From: Flavivirga sp. 57AJ16
GTDB lineage: Bacteria > Bacteroidota > Bacteroidia > Flavobacteriales > Flavobacteriaceae
Assembly: GCF_028736925.1 (NCBI RefSeq)
Contig: NZ_JAQZAT010000027.1
Span: 1 to 37,416, forward strand
Length of the DNA: 37,416 nt
Direction of reading: 5' to 3'
In this document: piece after piece, positions 15,144 to 23,659 of the stretch
Layout of the letters: each line of letters begins with the position of its first letter
Position numbering within the stretch: the stretch's first letter is position 1
The notes under the pieces: generated by a model
Seen by the model: the letters and a program-made list of their open reading frames with translations, nothing else
What the model was told of the DNA's origin: nothing
The model's database searches: none
Made by a program: the position numbers and the translations under genes

Positions 15144-15536
15144 ATGAATTTTAGAGGAAGAAATAAAGTAACACCAGAATTCAATATGTCTTCAATGACA
15201 GATATTGTATTCTTGCTTTTAATATTTTTTATGATTGCTTCTACGCTGGTAACAACTAATGCCATTGATATTTTATTGCCAAAAGCAAGTGGGAAAACAG
15301 AGAATAAGAAATCAGTAGCAGTAAGCATCAAAAAAGATCTGACCTATTATATAGACCAGAAACGTGTTGGGGAAAGTGTGTTGGAAAATGAATTGCTAGC
15401 AGCTTTATCTTCACAAGAAAAACCAACGATTGTTTTAAGAGCGGAGAAATCGGTTCCTGTGGAGAATGTGGTAAAGGTTATGGATATAGCTAATAGAAAT
15501 AAGTTTAAAGTCATATTAGCGGTAAAACCTAAATGA
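15144..15536 (+). CDS. exbD: ExbD/TolR family biopolymer transport protein
   Basis: This 130-residue single-pass protein carries the membrane helix MSSMTDIVFLLLIFFMIAST, in which Asp20 is the conserved proton-carrying aspartate of ExbD/TolR. A short basic cytosolic N-terminus (NFRGRNK) precedes it, and a periplasmic domain of about 90 residues follows. It begins 1 nt after exbB and ends 13 nt before the tonB-like gene. It forms the channel complex with ExbB. Confidence 0.9.
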   Translation: MNFRGRNKVTPEFNMSSMTDIVFLLLIFFMIASTLVTTNAIDILLPKASGKTENKKSVAVSIKKDLTYYIDQKRVGESVLENELLAALSSQEKPTIVLRAEKSVPVENVVKVMDIANRNKFKVILAVKPK

Positions 15537-15549
15537 AAATTATTATTTA

Positions 15550-16401
15550 ATGAAGAAATACTTCAAGACCAAACATGAAAAAAATTCAGCAAAATTAACA
15601 GCATTAATTGCCGTTATTTTGTTGCTATTGTTGTTTGTGGTAGGCACTCCTTATATGGATCCTCCAGAAGAGTATGGGGTTGCTGTAAATTTTGGAAACA
15701 CAGATTTTGGTAAAGGAAGGGTGCAACCGTTAAAGCCTGTAAAGTCTGAGCCCCGAAAAATAGAACAACCGCCCCAACCGGATGTTTCTAAAACAGAACC
15801 AACAAAAGCTTCTCAGACTAAGGAAGAAGTATTGACACAGGAAAACGCTGAATCCATAGCTATAAAAAAACAAAAGCAGGCCGAAGCGAAAGCGAAAGCC
15901 ATTGCAGATGCTAAAGCAAAAGCGGAAGCCGACAGAATTGCTAAAGAGAAACGGGAACAAGAGGAGAAAAAGAAAAAATTAGATGCCTTAATAGGTGGGG
16001 TAAGTAAATCTGAAGGAAGTGAGACAGGTAGTGAAGGCAACGACAATAAAGCAGGGGACAAGGGACAATTAGACGGTAACCCTTATGCACCGAGTTATTT
16101 TGGTGGTCGAGGAACAGGGAGTGGTGGTGTTGGTTACGGATTAAATGGAAGAGGTACGGCTACTTATAAGAAACTAAAGCAAGATTGTAATGAATCAGGG
16201 CTTGTTATAGTCAAGATTATTGTAAATAATAGCGGAAATGTCATAGAAGCGGTTCCAGGAGTTAAAGGGACTACCAATACAGCACCATGTTTATTGGAAC
16301 CGGCAAAAAAAATAGCATTATCCCATAAGTGGCGGGCAGACTCTAAAGCTCCCGCAAAACAAATCGGTTTTGTGAAAGTAAACTTTAAACTAGGACAGTA
16401 G
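15550..16401 (+). CDS. tonB: TonB-like energy transducer
   Basis: This 283-residue protein has a membrane anchor at about 16-36 (LTALIAVILLLLLFVVGTPY), a proline/lysine-rich stretch (PLKPVKSEPRKIEQPPQP), a lysine- and alanine-rich coiled region at about 95-145, a glycine-rich linker (GGRGTGSGGVGYGLNGRG) and a C-terminal TonB-like domain containing GLVIVKIIVNNSGNVIEAV. That order is classic for TonB, which spans the periplasm and pulls on outer-membrane receptors. Two cysteines in the terminal domain (DCNESG, APCLLE) may form a disulfide. It is the third gene of the operon with exbB and exbD. Confidence 0.85.
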   Translation: MKKYFKTKHEKNSAKLTALIAVILLLLLFVVGTPYMDPPEEYGVAVNFGNTDFGKGRVQPLKPVKSEPRKIEQPPQPDVSKTEPTKASQTKEEVLTQENAESIAIKKQKQAEAKAKAIADAKAKAEADRIAKEKREQEEKKKKLDALIGGVSKSEGSETGSEGNDNKAGDKGQLDGNPYAPSYFGGRGTGSGGVGYGLNGRGTATYKKLKQDCNESGLVIVKIIVNNSGNVIEAVPGVKGTTNTAPCLLEPAKKIALSHKWRADSKAPAKQIGFVKVNFKLGQ

Positions 16402-16588
16402 TTAATCCAATTAAACTTAAACTGGCTCATACAAATGATTCACTCAATCAAGTTGAGCACAGGTCTTTTTAGCTTATTTGTTGTTAAAAAATGTAACCGT
16501 AACAAATGCTATACTTAAATTTTCCGTCTAGACTAATCTAAAAACAACTCAATTTATTTATGTGTAATTTTAAAATTTATTTGGTATA

Positions 16589-17806
16589 ATGACGTATCAA
16601 GATACACTTGATTGGATGTTTTCTCAATTACCAATGTACCAACGACAAGGTAAGTCGGCATTCAGAAAAGATTTATCGAATACCTTGATACTAGCAGACT
16701 ATTTAAATAATCCCGAGCGAAATTTTAAATCCATACATATTGCCGGGACTAATGGTAAAGGTTCTACGAGCCATATGTTGGCATCTGTTTTACAAGAAGC
16801 TGGATATAGGGTTGGATTATATACGTCACCACATTTAAAAGATTTTAGGGAGCGTATTAGAATAAATGGTCATGTGGTAAGTAAACAATTTGTAACAGCG
16901 TTTATAAAGCAAAATAAGACGTTTTTTGAAGTGAATTCTTTGTCGTTTTTTGAAATGACCGTAGGTATGGCTTTTGAATATTTTTCAATAGAAAAAGTTG
17001 ATATCGCTGTTATAGAAGTTGGCTTGGGAGGTCGTTTAGATTCAACAAACATTATTATTCCTGAAGTTTCGGTAATAACCAATATAGGATTAGACCATAC
17101 TCAGTTTTTAGGGAATTCACTTGAAGCCATTGCTTTTGAAAAAGGAGGCATTATAAAGCGGAATATACCAGTCGTGATTGGAGAGACCCAAGAAGAAACG
17201 GTTTCGGTTTTTAAGGATTTGGCGAGTAAGAATAATGCTAAGATAGTATTTGCAGATCAAGAGATTATTAAAATGTATGACTCGGATCTGTTAGGAACCT
17301 ATCAATCCAAAAATATTAAAACAGTTATTCAAGCTGTTAAAGAGTTGAAAATTAAAGGATTTAAAGTATCTGAACGGCATTTAAAAAAAGGTTTACTCAA
17401 AACAGTTGAAAATACAGGGTTATTGGGACGATGGCAGGTAATAAATGAAAGTCCTAAAGCGGTGTGCGATACAGGACATAATAGAGAAGGCTTAAGTTAT
17501 GTTATGAATCAGGTACATAATGAAAACTATAAGGCGCTGCATATTGTCTTAGGTTTTGTTAATGATAAAGATTTAAGCTCTATTATCGATTTATTTCCTA
17601 AAAAGGCTACTTATTATTTTTGCAAACCTAATATACCACGAGGTTTAAAAGCCGATGTGTTGAAACGTATTTTTAATGGGCATAGGTTGAAAGGGGATGT
17701 TTATGATTCTGTGACTGAGGCATATATGAGTGCTTTAAGAAAAGCTGACCTAAATGACTTTATACTTATTGGAGGTAGTACATTTGTAGTAGCAGAAATA
17801 ATTTAA
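16589..17806 (+). CDS. folC: Folylpolyglutamate synthase / dihydrofolate synthase
   Basis: This 405-residue Mur-ligase-family enzyme adds glutamate to dihydropteroate or folates with ATP. The P-loop is GTNGKGST (53-60), followed by YTSPHLKDFRERIRING and the Mur-ligase signature around EVGLGGRLDSTN. VITNIGLDHTQFLG (omega-loop and Mg-binding histidine) and the C-terminal substrate half with CDTGHNREGL follow. Length is normal. It lies 187 bp after tonB and 62 bp before the tRNA gene, in the same direction, and appears to be a separate transcription unit. Confidence 0.93.
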   Translation: MTYQDTLDWMFSQLPMYQRQGKSAFRKDLSNTLILADYLNNPERNFKSIHIAGTNGKGSTSHMLASVLQEAGYRVGLYTSPHLKDFRERIRINGHVVSKQFVTAFIKQNKTFFEVNSLSFFEMTVGMAFEYFSIEKVDIAVIEVGLGGRLDSTNIIIPEVSVITNIGLDHTQFLGNSLEAIAFEKGGIIKRNIPVVIGETQEETVSVFKDLASKNNAKIVFADQEIIKMYDSDLLGTYQSKNIKTVIQAVKELKIKGFKVSERHLKKGLLKTVENTGLLGRWQVINESPKAVCDTGHNREGLSYVMNQVHNENYKALHIVLGFVNDKDLSSIIDLFPKKATYYFCKPNIPRGLKADVLKRIFNGHRLKGDVYDSVTEAYMSALRKADLNDFILIGGSTFVVAEII

Positions 17807-17824
17807 ATTTTTATTAAAAAAGTT

Positions 17825-17854
17825 TTTGCAATATTAAAAACTCCGTTATATTTG
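17825..17854 (+). promoter_or_regulatory. Promoter of tRNA-Val
   Basis: TTTG at 17825-17828 and TATATTTG at 17847-17854 match the Bacteroidota -33 and -7 boxes with an 18-bp spacer. The tRNA begins 15 bp after the -7 box. Confidence 0.65.
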
Positions 17855-17868
17855 CAGTCCAATTTAGA

Positions 17869-17943
17869 GGGCGCGTAGCTCAGTTGGTTCAGAGCACTTG
17901 GTTTACACCCAAGGGGTCAGGGGTTCGAATCCCTTCGCGCCCA
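17869..17943 (+). tRNA. tRNA-Val (anticodon UAC)
   Basis: The cloverleaf is complete. The acceptor arm GGGCGCG pairs with CGCGCCC, and the D arm contains GCTCAGTTGGTTCAGAGC. The anticodon stem is CTTGG/CCAAG with loop TTTACAC, giving anticodon TAC. The T arm is GGGGTTCGAATCCC. The discriminator is A and CCA is not encoded. A terminator hairpin follows at once. Confidence 0.95.
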
Positions 17944-17947
17944 CAAA

Positions 17948-17974
17948 AAGCTTCCGGTGACGGAGGCTTTTTTT
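17948..17974 (+). terminator. Intrinsic terminator of tRNA-Val
   Basis: AAGCTTCCG (17948-17956) pairs with CGGAGGCTT (17961-17969) with one wobble pair, loop GTGA, followed by a T-run to 17974. The nuclease gene's earliest ATG lies immediately after the T-run. Confidence 0.85.
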
Positions 17975-17986
17975 ATGCTACCTATC

Positions 17987-18232
17987 ATGGGATATCACGT
18001 TTACATATTATATTCGGAAAGCCTGGACAGGTACTACGTGGGCTCTACCAAAGATGTCAACACCCGTCTAGAAAAGCATTTATCGAACCATAAGGGATTC
18101 ACTTCAAAAGCAAAGGATTGGGAGCTGAAGTACCAGGAGCCTTTTTCATCCCGCACAGAAGCTTTAAAACGAGAGCAGCAAATCAAGAAATGGAAAAGCA
18201 GAAAGATGATAGAAAGAATAGTAAAATCATAA
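17987..18232 (+). CDS. GIY-YIG family nuclease
   Basis: This is a single GIY-YIG domain of about 81 residues. It contains HVYILYSESLDRYYVGST (the split YIL...YVG signature), Arg in VNTRLEKH as the catalytic arginine, GFTSKAKDWEL, and Glu in SRTEALKREQQIKKWKSR as the metal-binding glutamate. It resembles the stand-alone UPF0213/URI-like proteins common in Bacteroidota. I chose the ATG at 17987 because the longer frame (GTG 17957) runs through the tRNA terminator hairpin; ATG 17975 is also possible. Its 3' end overlaps the convergent sigma-factor gene by 6 bp. The cellular role is unknown. Confidence 0.8.
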   Translation: MGYHVYILYSESLDRYYVGSTKDVNTRLEKHLSNHKGFTSKAKDWELKYQEPFSSRTEALKREQQIKKWKSRKMIERIVKS

Positions 18233-18835
18233 CTTCTTACGCATCAAAGAAGATTTAGGCCAACCAAAGATTAAGAATAAGAAACCTTGAACCTTATCCC
18301 TTAATTTCTCTCGTAGTATAGTAAAAGCTTTTGCCATATGGTTTTCAACGGTGTTGACAGATATATTTCGGTATTCTGCAATTTCATTATAGGTTAAACC
18401 GTCTCGCTTACTTAATAAAAAGGTTTCTTTGCATTTACGAGGTAGATGTTCAATTTCACGCTCTATAATGGTCTTTAGGTTTTGAGTATCTTGTTTCTCT
18501 TGGGCTTCATAAACAGTATCTAATCCCTCAATATATTTCTTTTCCAAAGCTGTAACAGCAGTATGCTTTCTGTAATAATCTACAAATTCATTGTAAACAG
18601 ATTTATAAAGGTAGTTCTTAATAGAAATATTGGCGTCCAACTTGTCTCTACGCTTCCATAACCTTACGATAACATTTTGAACAATATCTTCACTTTCAAA
18701 ACTATCTCTAGTCAGATTACTAGCATAATTACAAAGCCTTGTATAATAAAAATCCACCAGAAAAGTGTATGCAGATTCATCACCTTTAATAAGGTGTTCT
18801 ACAAGATTATTTTCATTTATATCAACCTTTTTCAA
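18227..18835 (-). CDS. ECF RNA polymerase sigma factor (FecI-like), locus 1
   Basis: This 202-residue sigma-70-family factor of the extracytoplasmic-function class has region 2 at about 25-90 (DIVQNVIVRLWKRRDKL as the core-binding segment) and region 4 at about 125-178, with the helix-turn-helix YNEIAEYRNISVNTVENHM. No region 3 is present. It matches the Bacteroidota ECF family that pairs with FecR and SusC. It is divergent from fecR across 105 bp, so it is expected to be held by FecR until the STN domain of SusC signals substrate. The C-terminal tail after region 4 (VQGFLFLIFGWPKSSL) is unusually hydrophobic. Confidence 0.9.
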   Translation of the reverse strand: MKKVDINENNLVEHLIKGDESAYTFLVDFYYTRLCNYASNLTRDSFESEDIVQNVIVRLWKRRDKLDANISIKNYLYKSVYNEFVDYYRKHTAVTALEKKYIEGLDTVYEAQEKQDTQNLKTIIEREIEHLPRKCKETFLLSKRDGLTYNEIAEYRNISVNTVENHMAKAFTILREKLRDKVQGFLFLIFGWPKSSLMRKKL

Positions 18836-18940
18836 TGAATCAAATAATGATAATTTAATGTAAACTTAAATTTTTTTTAATAAAAAATGGTGGTGGAGCA
18901 ATTCAACATCGTTATAAAGATATAAAAGTTATCAAATAAA

Positions 18941-20122
18941 ATGAGTAAAGACATTGAAAATCTGATTGTAAAATTCTTGCTAAAAGAAGCCAGTTTTGAT
19001 GAACTTCAGCAACTTGAACTTTGGATTAATAATCCAAAAAACGAAACAATGTTTTCAGAGTATATTAAAACCAATGCTTCTATAAATAATGTTATGAATC
19101 AATATGACAAGAATAAAGCAAAAGAAAATATTATTAAACGCATAAGGCAAGAAAAGAAGTCTGTATCATTGTACAAAAGACCTTGGTTTAAATACGCAGC
19201 TGCAGCAGTCCTTGTTATTGCATTAGCATCAACGTATTTCTTAAGAGACCAGATTTTTGGAAACCAAATAGAGCAAACAACGCCTATCATCGTTAACAAC
19301 CAAATCGAACCTGGCACCGAAAAAGCAACGCTTACTTTAGAAACTGGAGAAATAGTAGCATTAGAAAAAGGCACAACATATCAAACTCAAAACGCAGTGA
19401 GCAACGGCGGACAAATCACATATAATGATAATACTTCACTTGAATTAGTCTATAACTATCTAACAATCCCAAGAGGAGGGCAGTTTCAAATGACCCTTTC
19501 AGATGGTACCAAGGTTTGGTTGAACTCGGAGAGCCAACTAAAATACCCTGTAAGTTTTGCCGACGGCAAAAGCCGCCAGGTAGAACTTGTTTACGGAGAG
19601 GCTTATTTCGATGTATCACCAAGCACAGAGCATAATGGTTCAGATTTCAAAGTATTTAATAATAATCAGGAAGTTAAGGTATTAGGTACTGAGTTCAACA
19701 TCAAAGCTTATAAAGGTGAAACCAATATCTACACTACGTTGGTAGAAGGAAAAGTAAATGTCACCGCAATGTCATCCAGAGGAAGCGAGGTACGAGCGAC
19801 GAAGGATCTTGTCCCGGGGCAGCAGGCTACATTAAATATAAATAATAATCAATTGGCAATTAGTAATGTAAATGTCAATCGGGAAATTGCTTGGATTAAT
19901 GGAGAGTTCATGTTGGAACATAAAACCTTAAAAGAGATAATGAAGGTATTATCGCGTTGGTACGATATGGATGTAACATTTGCTAATGAAGAACTAGGAG
20001 AGATCAGATTTGTTGGTGTTTTAGGTAAAGATCAAACCATAGTAGAAATACTAAACACAATCAAAATCTTTGGAGTCATCAACGACTACGAAATAAACAA
20101 CAAACAAGTATTGCTAAAATAA
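18941..20122 (+). CDS. FecR family anti-sigma factor, locus 1
   Basis: This 393-residue membrane regulator has a cytosolic sigma-binding part (1-80), a membrane helix at about 84-101 (YAAAAVLVIALASTYFL), a periplasmic FecR domain at about 175-275 (LPRGGQF-like IPRGGQFQMTLSDGTKVWLN, YGEAYFDVSP, LGTEFNIKAY) and a DUF4974 domain at about 320-393 (LKEIMKVLSRWYDMDVTF). It transmits a signal from the SusC STN domain to the sigma factor. Residues 277-291 are encoded by repeat-like DNA, and the loop there is seven residues longer than in the paralog at 28504-29688. It is first in the operon with susC after a 237-bp leader. Confidence 0.9.
   Translation: MSKDIENLIVKFLLKEASFDELQQLELWINNPKNETMFSEYIKTNASINNVMNQYDKNKAKENIIKRIRQEKKSVSLYKRPWFKYAAAAVLVIALASTYFLRDQIFGNQIEQTTPIIVNNQIEPGTEKATLTLETGEIVALEKGTTYQTQNAVSNGGQITYNDNTSLELVYNYLTIPRGGQFQMTLSDGTKVWLNSESQLKYPVSFADGKSRQVELVYGEAYFDVSPSTEHNGSDFKVFNNNQEVKVLGTEFNIKAYKGETNIYTTLVEGKVNVTAMSSRGSEVRATKDLVPGQQATLNINNNQLAISNVNVNREIAWINGEFMLEHKTLKEIMKVLSRWYDMDVTFANEELGEIRFVGVLGKDQTIVEILNTIKIFGVINDYEINNKQVLLK
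19769..19815 (+). repeat. Dispersed-repeat-like DNA inside fecR of locus 1
   Basis: The segment ATGTCATCCAGAGGAAGCGA followed by GGTACGAGCGACGAAGGATC looks like an intergenic GTCAT...GGAGCGA...GGATCTC repeat of Bacteroidota, is visibly richer in G and C than its surroundings, and is read in frame as MSSRGSEVRATKDLV. The equivalent loop of the paralogous FecR is shorter and lacks it. Confidence 0.55.
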
Positions 20123-20125
20123 TTT

Positions 20126-20205
20126 GTCATTGCGATTACACGAAAGAAAGGACTTCTTTCTTGAGGTTACATAGCTAAGCTAACGACGTGGCAATCTCAA
20201 GAATA
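20126..20205 (+). repeat. Degenerate GTCATTGCGA...GCAATCTC repeat after fecR, locus 1
   Basis: The stretch starts GTCATTGCGA and ends GCAATCTCAAG, the two ends of a repeat type often seen in Bacteroidota intergenic DNA. It contains a 7-bp hairpin AAGAAAG-GACTT-CTTTCTT (20144-20162). A weaker counterpart lies at the same place in locus 2 (29692-29757). Confidence 0.5.
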
Positions 20206-20231
20206 ATATAAAAATTGACTAACAACCTAAA

Positions 20232-20327
20232 ACCAAAATATATGAAGATATAACTACAAAGAAAAAAGGGAGAAAAGTTTATCCGTCGAAAGTCAAACCT
20301 TATCCCCCTAGATACATTAATTAATTA
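20232..20327 (+). promoter_or_regulatory. Conserved susC leader, locus 1
   Basis: Between fecR and susC, two blocks are shared with locus 2: AAAATATATGAAGA (20236-20249) and TATCCCCCTA followed by ATTAATTAATT (20301-20326). A third shared block, CACACAAATTTATGGAA, spans the susC start. A mini-ORF of three codons (ATG AAG ATA TAA, 20242-20253) lies in the first block. This suggests a promoter or 5' leader with regulatory function. Confidence 0.5.
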
Positions 20328-20359
20328 AAAAATTTAACTAATCAAATACACACAAATTT

Positions 20360-23300
20360 ATGGAAATTAAATTAACCAATGTCGCATTTCTCCACAGAAA
20401 ACGACTTTTAATGATCTTTATGAGAACATTCATTTTCTTATTGTGCACCACAGTATTCAGTTTCAATGTAGAAACCACGTTGGCACAGGAAAAAGTTACG
20501 ATTGATGCCGATAAGGTAGTAACCGTAGATGAAGTGTTTGAAATCATTATTGACCAAACAAAATACCGTTTCATGTACCCTGAAGACTTATTCAAGGATA
20601 TGCCAAAAGTACAATTGAAGAAGGGTACGATTAGAATGGATAAGCTTATCAACCAAACTATTTCTTTTGGTAGCTTCAATGTAGTGTTAGCAGAAAACTA
20701 CACCATTCTTATTAAGGAAGCTAAAACCCAACAACAAATTAAGGTTACAGGTCAAGTAACCGACGAGTCCAACCAGCCCATTCCCGGTGCTACGGTCTTA
20801 ATTAAAGGCACAACTAAAGGTACGGCAACAGACTTTGATGGTACTTATAGCATTACAGTACCTAACCCAGAAAACGTATTGGTGTTCTCTGCTTTAGGTT
20901 TTGAAACCCAAGAAATAACAGTAGGGAATCAAAATACTATAAATGTTTCCTTTAAGGAAGATATCAGTGAATTGGATCAAGTGACGATTAATGCAGGATA
21001 TTATAAGACTTCTGAAAAATTGAGAACTGGTAATATTTCAAGTATAACTAAAAAAGAAATAGAACTACAGCCAGTATCTAACCCAATTGCAGTATTACAA
21101 GGAAGAATGCCTGGGGTCAATGTTACTCAAACTAGTGGATTGCCTGGTGCAGGATTTGATATACAGATAAGAGGGCAAAATAGTATTGCTGCAGGTAATG
21201 ACCCATTATATATTGTAGATGGAGTTCCTTTTGCATCCGAACCAATCAATTATTTACAAACATCAGGTATTCTTGGTGGAACAATTAGTCCGTTAAATGG
21301 TATAAATCCTGCAGATATTGAAAAAATAGAAGTATTAAAGGATTCAGATGCAACTTCTATTTATGGTTCCCGAGGAGCTAATGGGGTAGTGCTTATCACC
21401 ACTAAAAAAGGAGTGTCTGGTAAAGCAAAATTAAATATACATTTTAATACTAGTATGGGACGCGTTACCCAGTTTTTGGATATGTTAGAAACTCCACAAT
21501 ATTTGGAAATGAGGCGTGAAGCTTTTGTGAATGATGGTAGAACTCCAGGTACAAGCGATTATGACGTAAATGGAACATGGGACCAAAACCGATATACAGA
21601 TTGGCAAAAGGAGTTGATTGGTGGTACTGCATATAGAACTATGGGACAAGTATCTGTATCAGGTGGTAGCAATAACACGCGATATTTAATGAGTGGTACA
21701 TACCAAAAAGAGACTACTGTTTTTCCGGGAGAGACTGGTTATAAGAAAGGTAGTGTTTTATTAAACTTGGATCATAATTCTGAAGATGGAAGATTTAACA
21801 TACATTTTTCTGGTAATTATGTGGTAGACGACAATAATCTACCTGCAGCAGATCTCACTCGGGTTTCACTTAACTTGGCTCCCAATGCACCTGCATTATA
21901 TGACGATCAAGGCGAGCTAAATTGGGAAAATAATACATGGAACAACCCACTTGCAGATTTGGAAAGTCGCTTTTCATCCAATTCAAAGACTTTGATAACG
22001 AATAGCGTGATTTCTTATGCCATACTTGAAGACCTGACTATCAAAGCTAATCTTGGTTATACGGATTCCCAGATGAAAGACAGTAGAATCTTACCCTCGA
22101 CGAGATACAATCCATTTTATGGTGCAGATAGTAGGTATTCTTCAGTTTATCAAGGTACAGCATCCCGTACTTCTTGGATAGTTGAACCCCAATTACAGTG
22201 GAAAAAAGATATTGGAGCTTTAAAATTAGATGTATTATTAGGAGGTACTTTCCAACAACAGAAACAGGAACAATTAGGACTTTATGGCTCGGATTATCCA
22301 AGTAATGAGCTTTTGGACAATATTTCTGCTGCATCTACCCTTATCATTAATTTGGATTCTGATTCAGAATATAATTACCAAGCTGTTTTTGGTAGAATTA
22401 ATCTAAATTATAATCAAAAATATATTCTGAACTTTACAGGAAGACGTGATGGTTCTTCACGTTTTGGTACAAATAGACAGTTTGCTAATTTTGGAGCAGT
22501 TGGTGCAGCATGGCTGTTTTCAGAAGAGCGTTTCATTAAGGAGTCTTTTCCTATAATTAGTTATGGTAAATTAAGAGGTAGCTATGGTACGACTGGGAAT
22601 GACAAAATTGGTGATTATCAATTTTTAGAAACCTACAGTCTTGGAAGCACTAATTATGATGGTGTAACTGTATTAAGTCCTTCCCGCCTCTTCAATCCTA
22701 ATTTTGGATGGGAACGTAATGAAAAGTTAGAAATAGGTTTGGAACTTGGTCTTTGGAATGATAAGGTTTTATTATCAAGTAGCTACTATCGCAATCGATC
22801 TTCCAACCAACTAGTGGGCATTCCCATGCCAGGTACAACAGGGTTTAATAGTCTTCAGGCGAATTTAGATGCAACAGTACAGAATACAGGATTAGAAATT
22901 GAAGCCAGTTCTAGATTGGTTAACACCGACAAAATTCGTTGGAACATATCACTGAATTTAAGTTTTCCTGAAAATGAATTACTTTCTTTTCCTGGCCTAG
23001 AAGCTTCAACGTATGCGAATAGGCTTGTTGTTGGGTACCCCTTGGACATTAGAAAAATGTATTTCAGTACAGGTGTAGATCCCGCAACTGGTATTTACCA
23101 GTTTAGGGACTATGATCAGGATGGTAATATTTCGTCACCCAATGATAAGCAATATATAGCAGATTTTAATCCCGAGTTTTATGGTGGTTTGTCCAACAAT
23201 TTTAGCATAGGTTCATTCGAGGTGGATTTCCTTTTTCAGTTCACAAAACAACAAAATTTGAATTATCTATTCAATTCGGGATTTTCTGGCTCTATGGCAA

Positions 23301-23641
23301 ACAGACCAGTCGATGTATTGGATCGATGGAGGCAAGATGGAGACAGTGCGACTTCACAGATATATACCACAGGTAGCAATTCCCAAGCGGTATCCGCTTT
23401 TTTCAGATATAGTGATAGCAATAAGGCTGTATCGGATACTTCTTATATAAGACTAAAAACGATGTCTATTGGTTATAACGTGCCCTCGAGATATATGAAA
23501 GGGATGAATTGTAGAGTCTATTTACAAGGTCAGAATTTATTAACCTGGACCTCATATAAATGGGGTGATCCTGAATTTGTTGGAGGCGGAAGATTGCCAC
23601 AATTAAGACAATTTACCTTAGGGACTCAAATTACATTTTAA
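20360..23641 (+). CDS. SusC/RagA-family TonB-dependent outer-membrane porin, locus 1
   Basis: This 1093-residue outer-membrane transporter has a signal peptide (IFLLCTTVFSFNVETTLAQ, to about 43), an STN signalling domain (about 45-118), a carboxypeptidase-regulatory-like beta-sandwich (about 127-200; GATVLIKGTTKGTATDFDG), a plug (about 215-335; IRGQNSIAAGNDPLYIVDGV, IYGSRGANGVVLITTKKG) and a 22-strand barrel ending in phenylalanine (TLGTQITF). The STN domain means it senses substrate and signals to FecR. It works with the SusD lipoprotein encoded 18 bp downstream, which acts as its lid. The start is fixed by the leader block shared with the paralog. Confidence 0.93.
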   Translation: MEIKLTNVAFLHRKRLLMIFMRTFIFLLCTTVFSFNVETTLAQEKVTIDADKVVTVDEVFEIIIDQTKYRFMYPEDLFKDMPKVQLKKGTIRMDKLINQTISFGSFNVVLAENYTILIKEAKTQQQIKVTGQVTDESNQPIPGATVLIKGTTKGTATDFDGTYSITVPNPENVLVFSALGFETQEITVGNQNTINVSFKEDISELDQVTINAGYYKTSEKLRTGNISSITKKEIELQPVSNPIAVLQGRMPGVNVTQTSGLPGAGFDIQIRGQNSIAAGNDPLYIVDGVPFASEPINYLQTSGILGGTISPLNGINPADIEKIEVLKDSDATSIYGSRGANGVVLITTKKGVSGKAKLNIHFNTSMGRVTQFLDMLETPQYLEMRREAFVNDGRTPGTSDYDVNGTWDQNRYTDWQKELIGGTAYRTMGQVSVSGGSNNTRYLMSGTYQKETTVFPGETGYKKGSVLLNLDHNSEDGRFNIHFSGNYVVDDNNLPAADLTRVSLNLAPNAPALYDDQGELNWENNTWNNPLADLESRFSSNSKTLITNSVISYAILEDLTIKANLGYTDSQMKDSRILPSTRYNPFYGADSRYSSVYQGTASRTSWIVEPQLQWKKDIGALKLDVLLGGTFQQQKQEQLGLYGSDYPSNELLDNISAASTLIINLDSDSEYNYQAVFGRINLNYNQKYILNFTGRRDGSSRFGTNRQFANFGAVGAAWLFSEERFIKESFPIISYGKLRGSYGTTGNDKIGDYQFLETYSLGSTNYDGVTVLSPSRLFNPNFGWERNEKLEIGLELGLWNDKVLLSSSYYRNRSSNQLVGIPMPGTTGFNSLQANLDATVQNTGLEIEASSRLVNTDKIRWNISLNLSFPENELLSFPGLEASTYANRLVVGYPLDIRKMYFSTGVDPATGIYQFRDYDQDGNISSPNDKQYIADFNPEFYGGLSNNFSIGSFEVDFLFQFTKQQNLNYLFNSGFSGSMANRPVDVLDRWRQDGDSATSQIYTTGSNSQAVSAFFRYSDSNKAVSDTSYIRLKTMSIGYNVPSRYMKGMNCRVYLQGQNLLTWTSYKWGDPEFVGGGRLPQLRQFTLGTQITF

Positions 23642-23659
23642 AAAAAACTTAACATTATT

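Noticed and set aside
15730-16061. Minus-strand frames rich in Phe/Ser opposite tonB
   Set aside because: They are shadows of the lysine- and alanine-rich TonB linker.
16443-16457. Terminator after tonB (CTCAA-TCAAG-TTGAG)
   Set aside because: The stem has only five pairs and the T-run is several bases away, so it is too weak to call.
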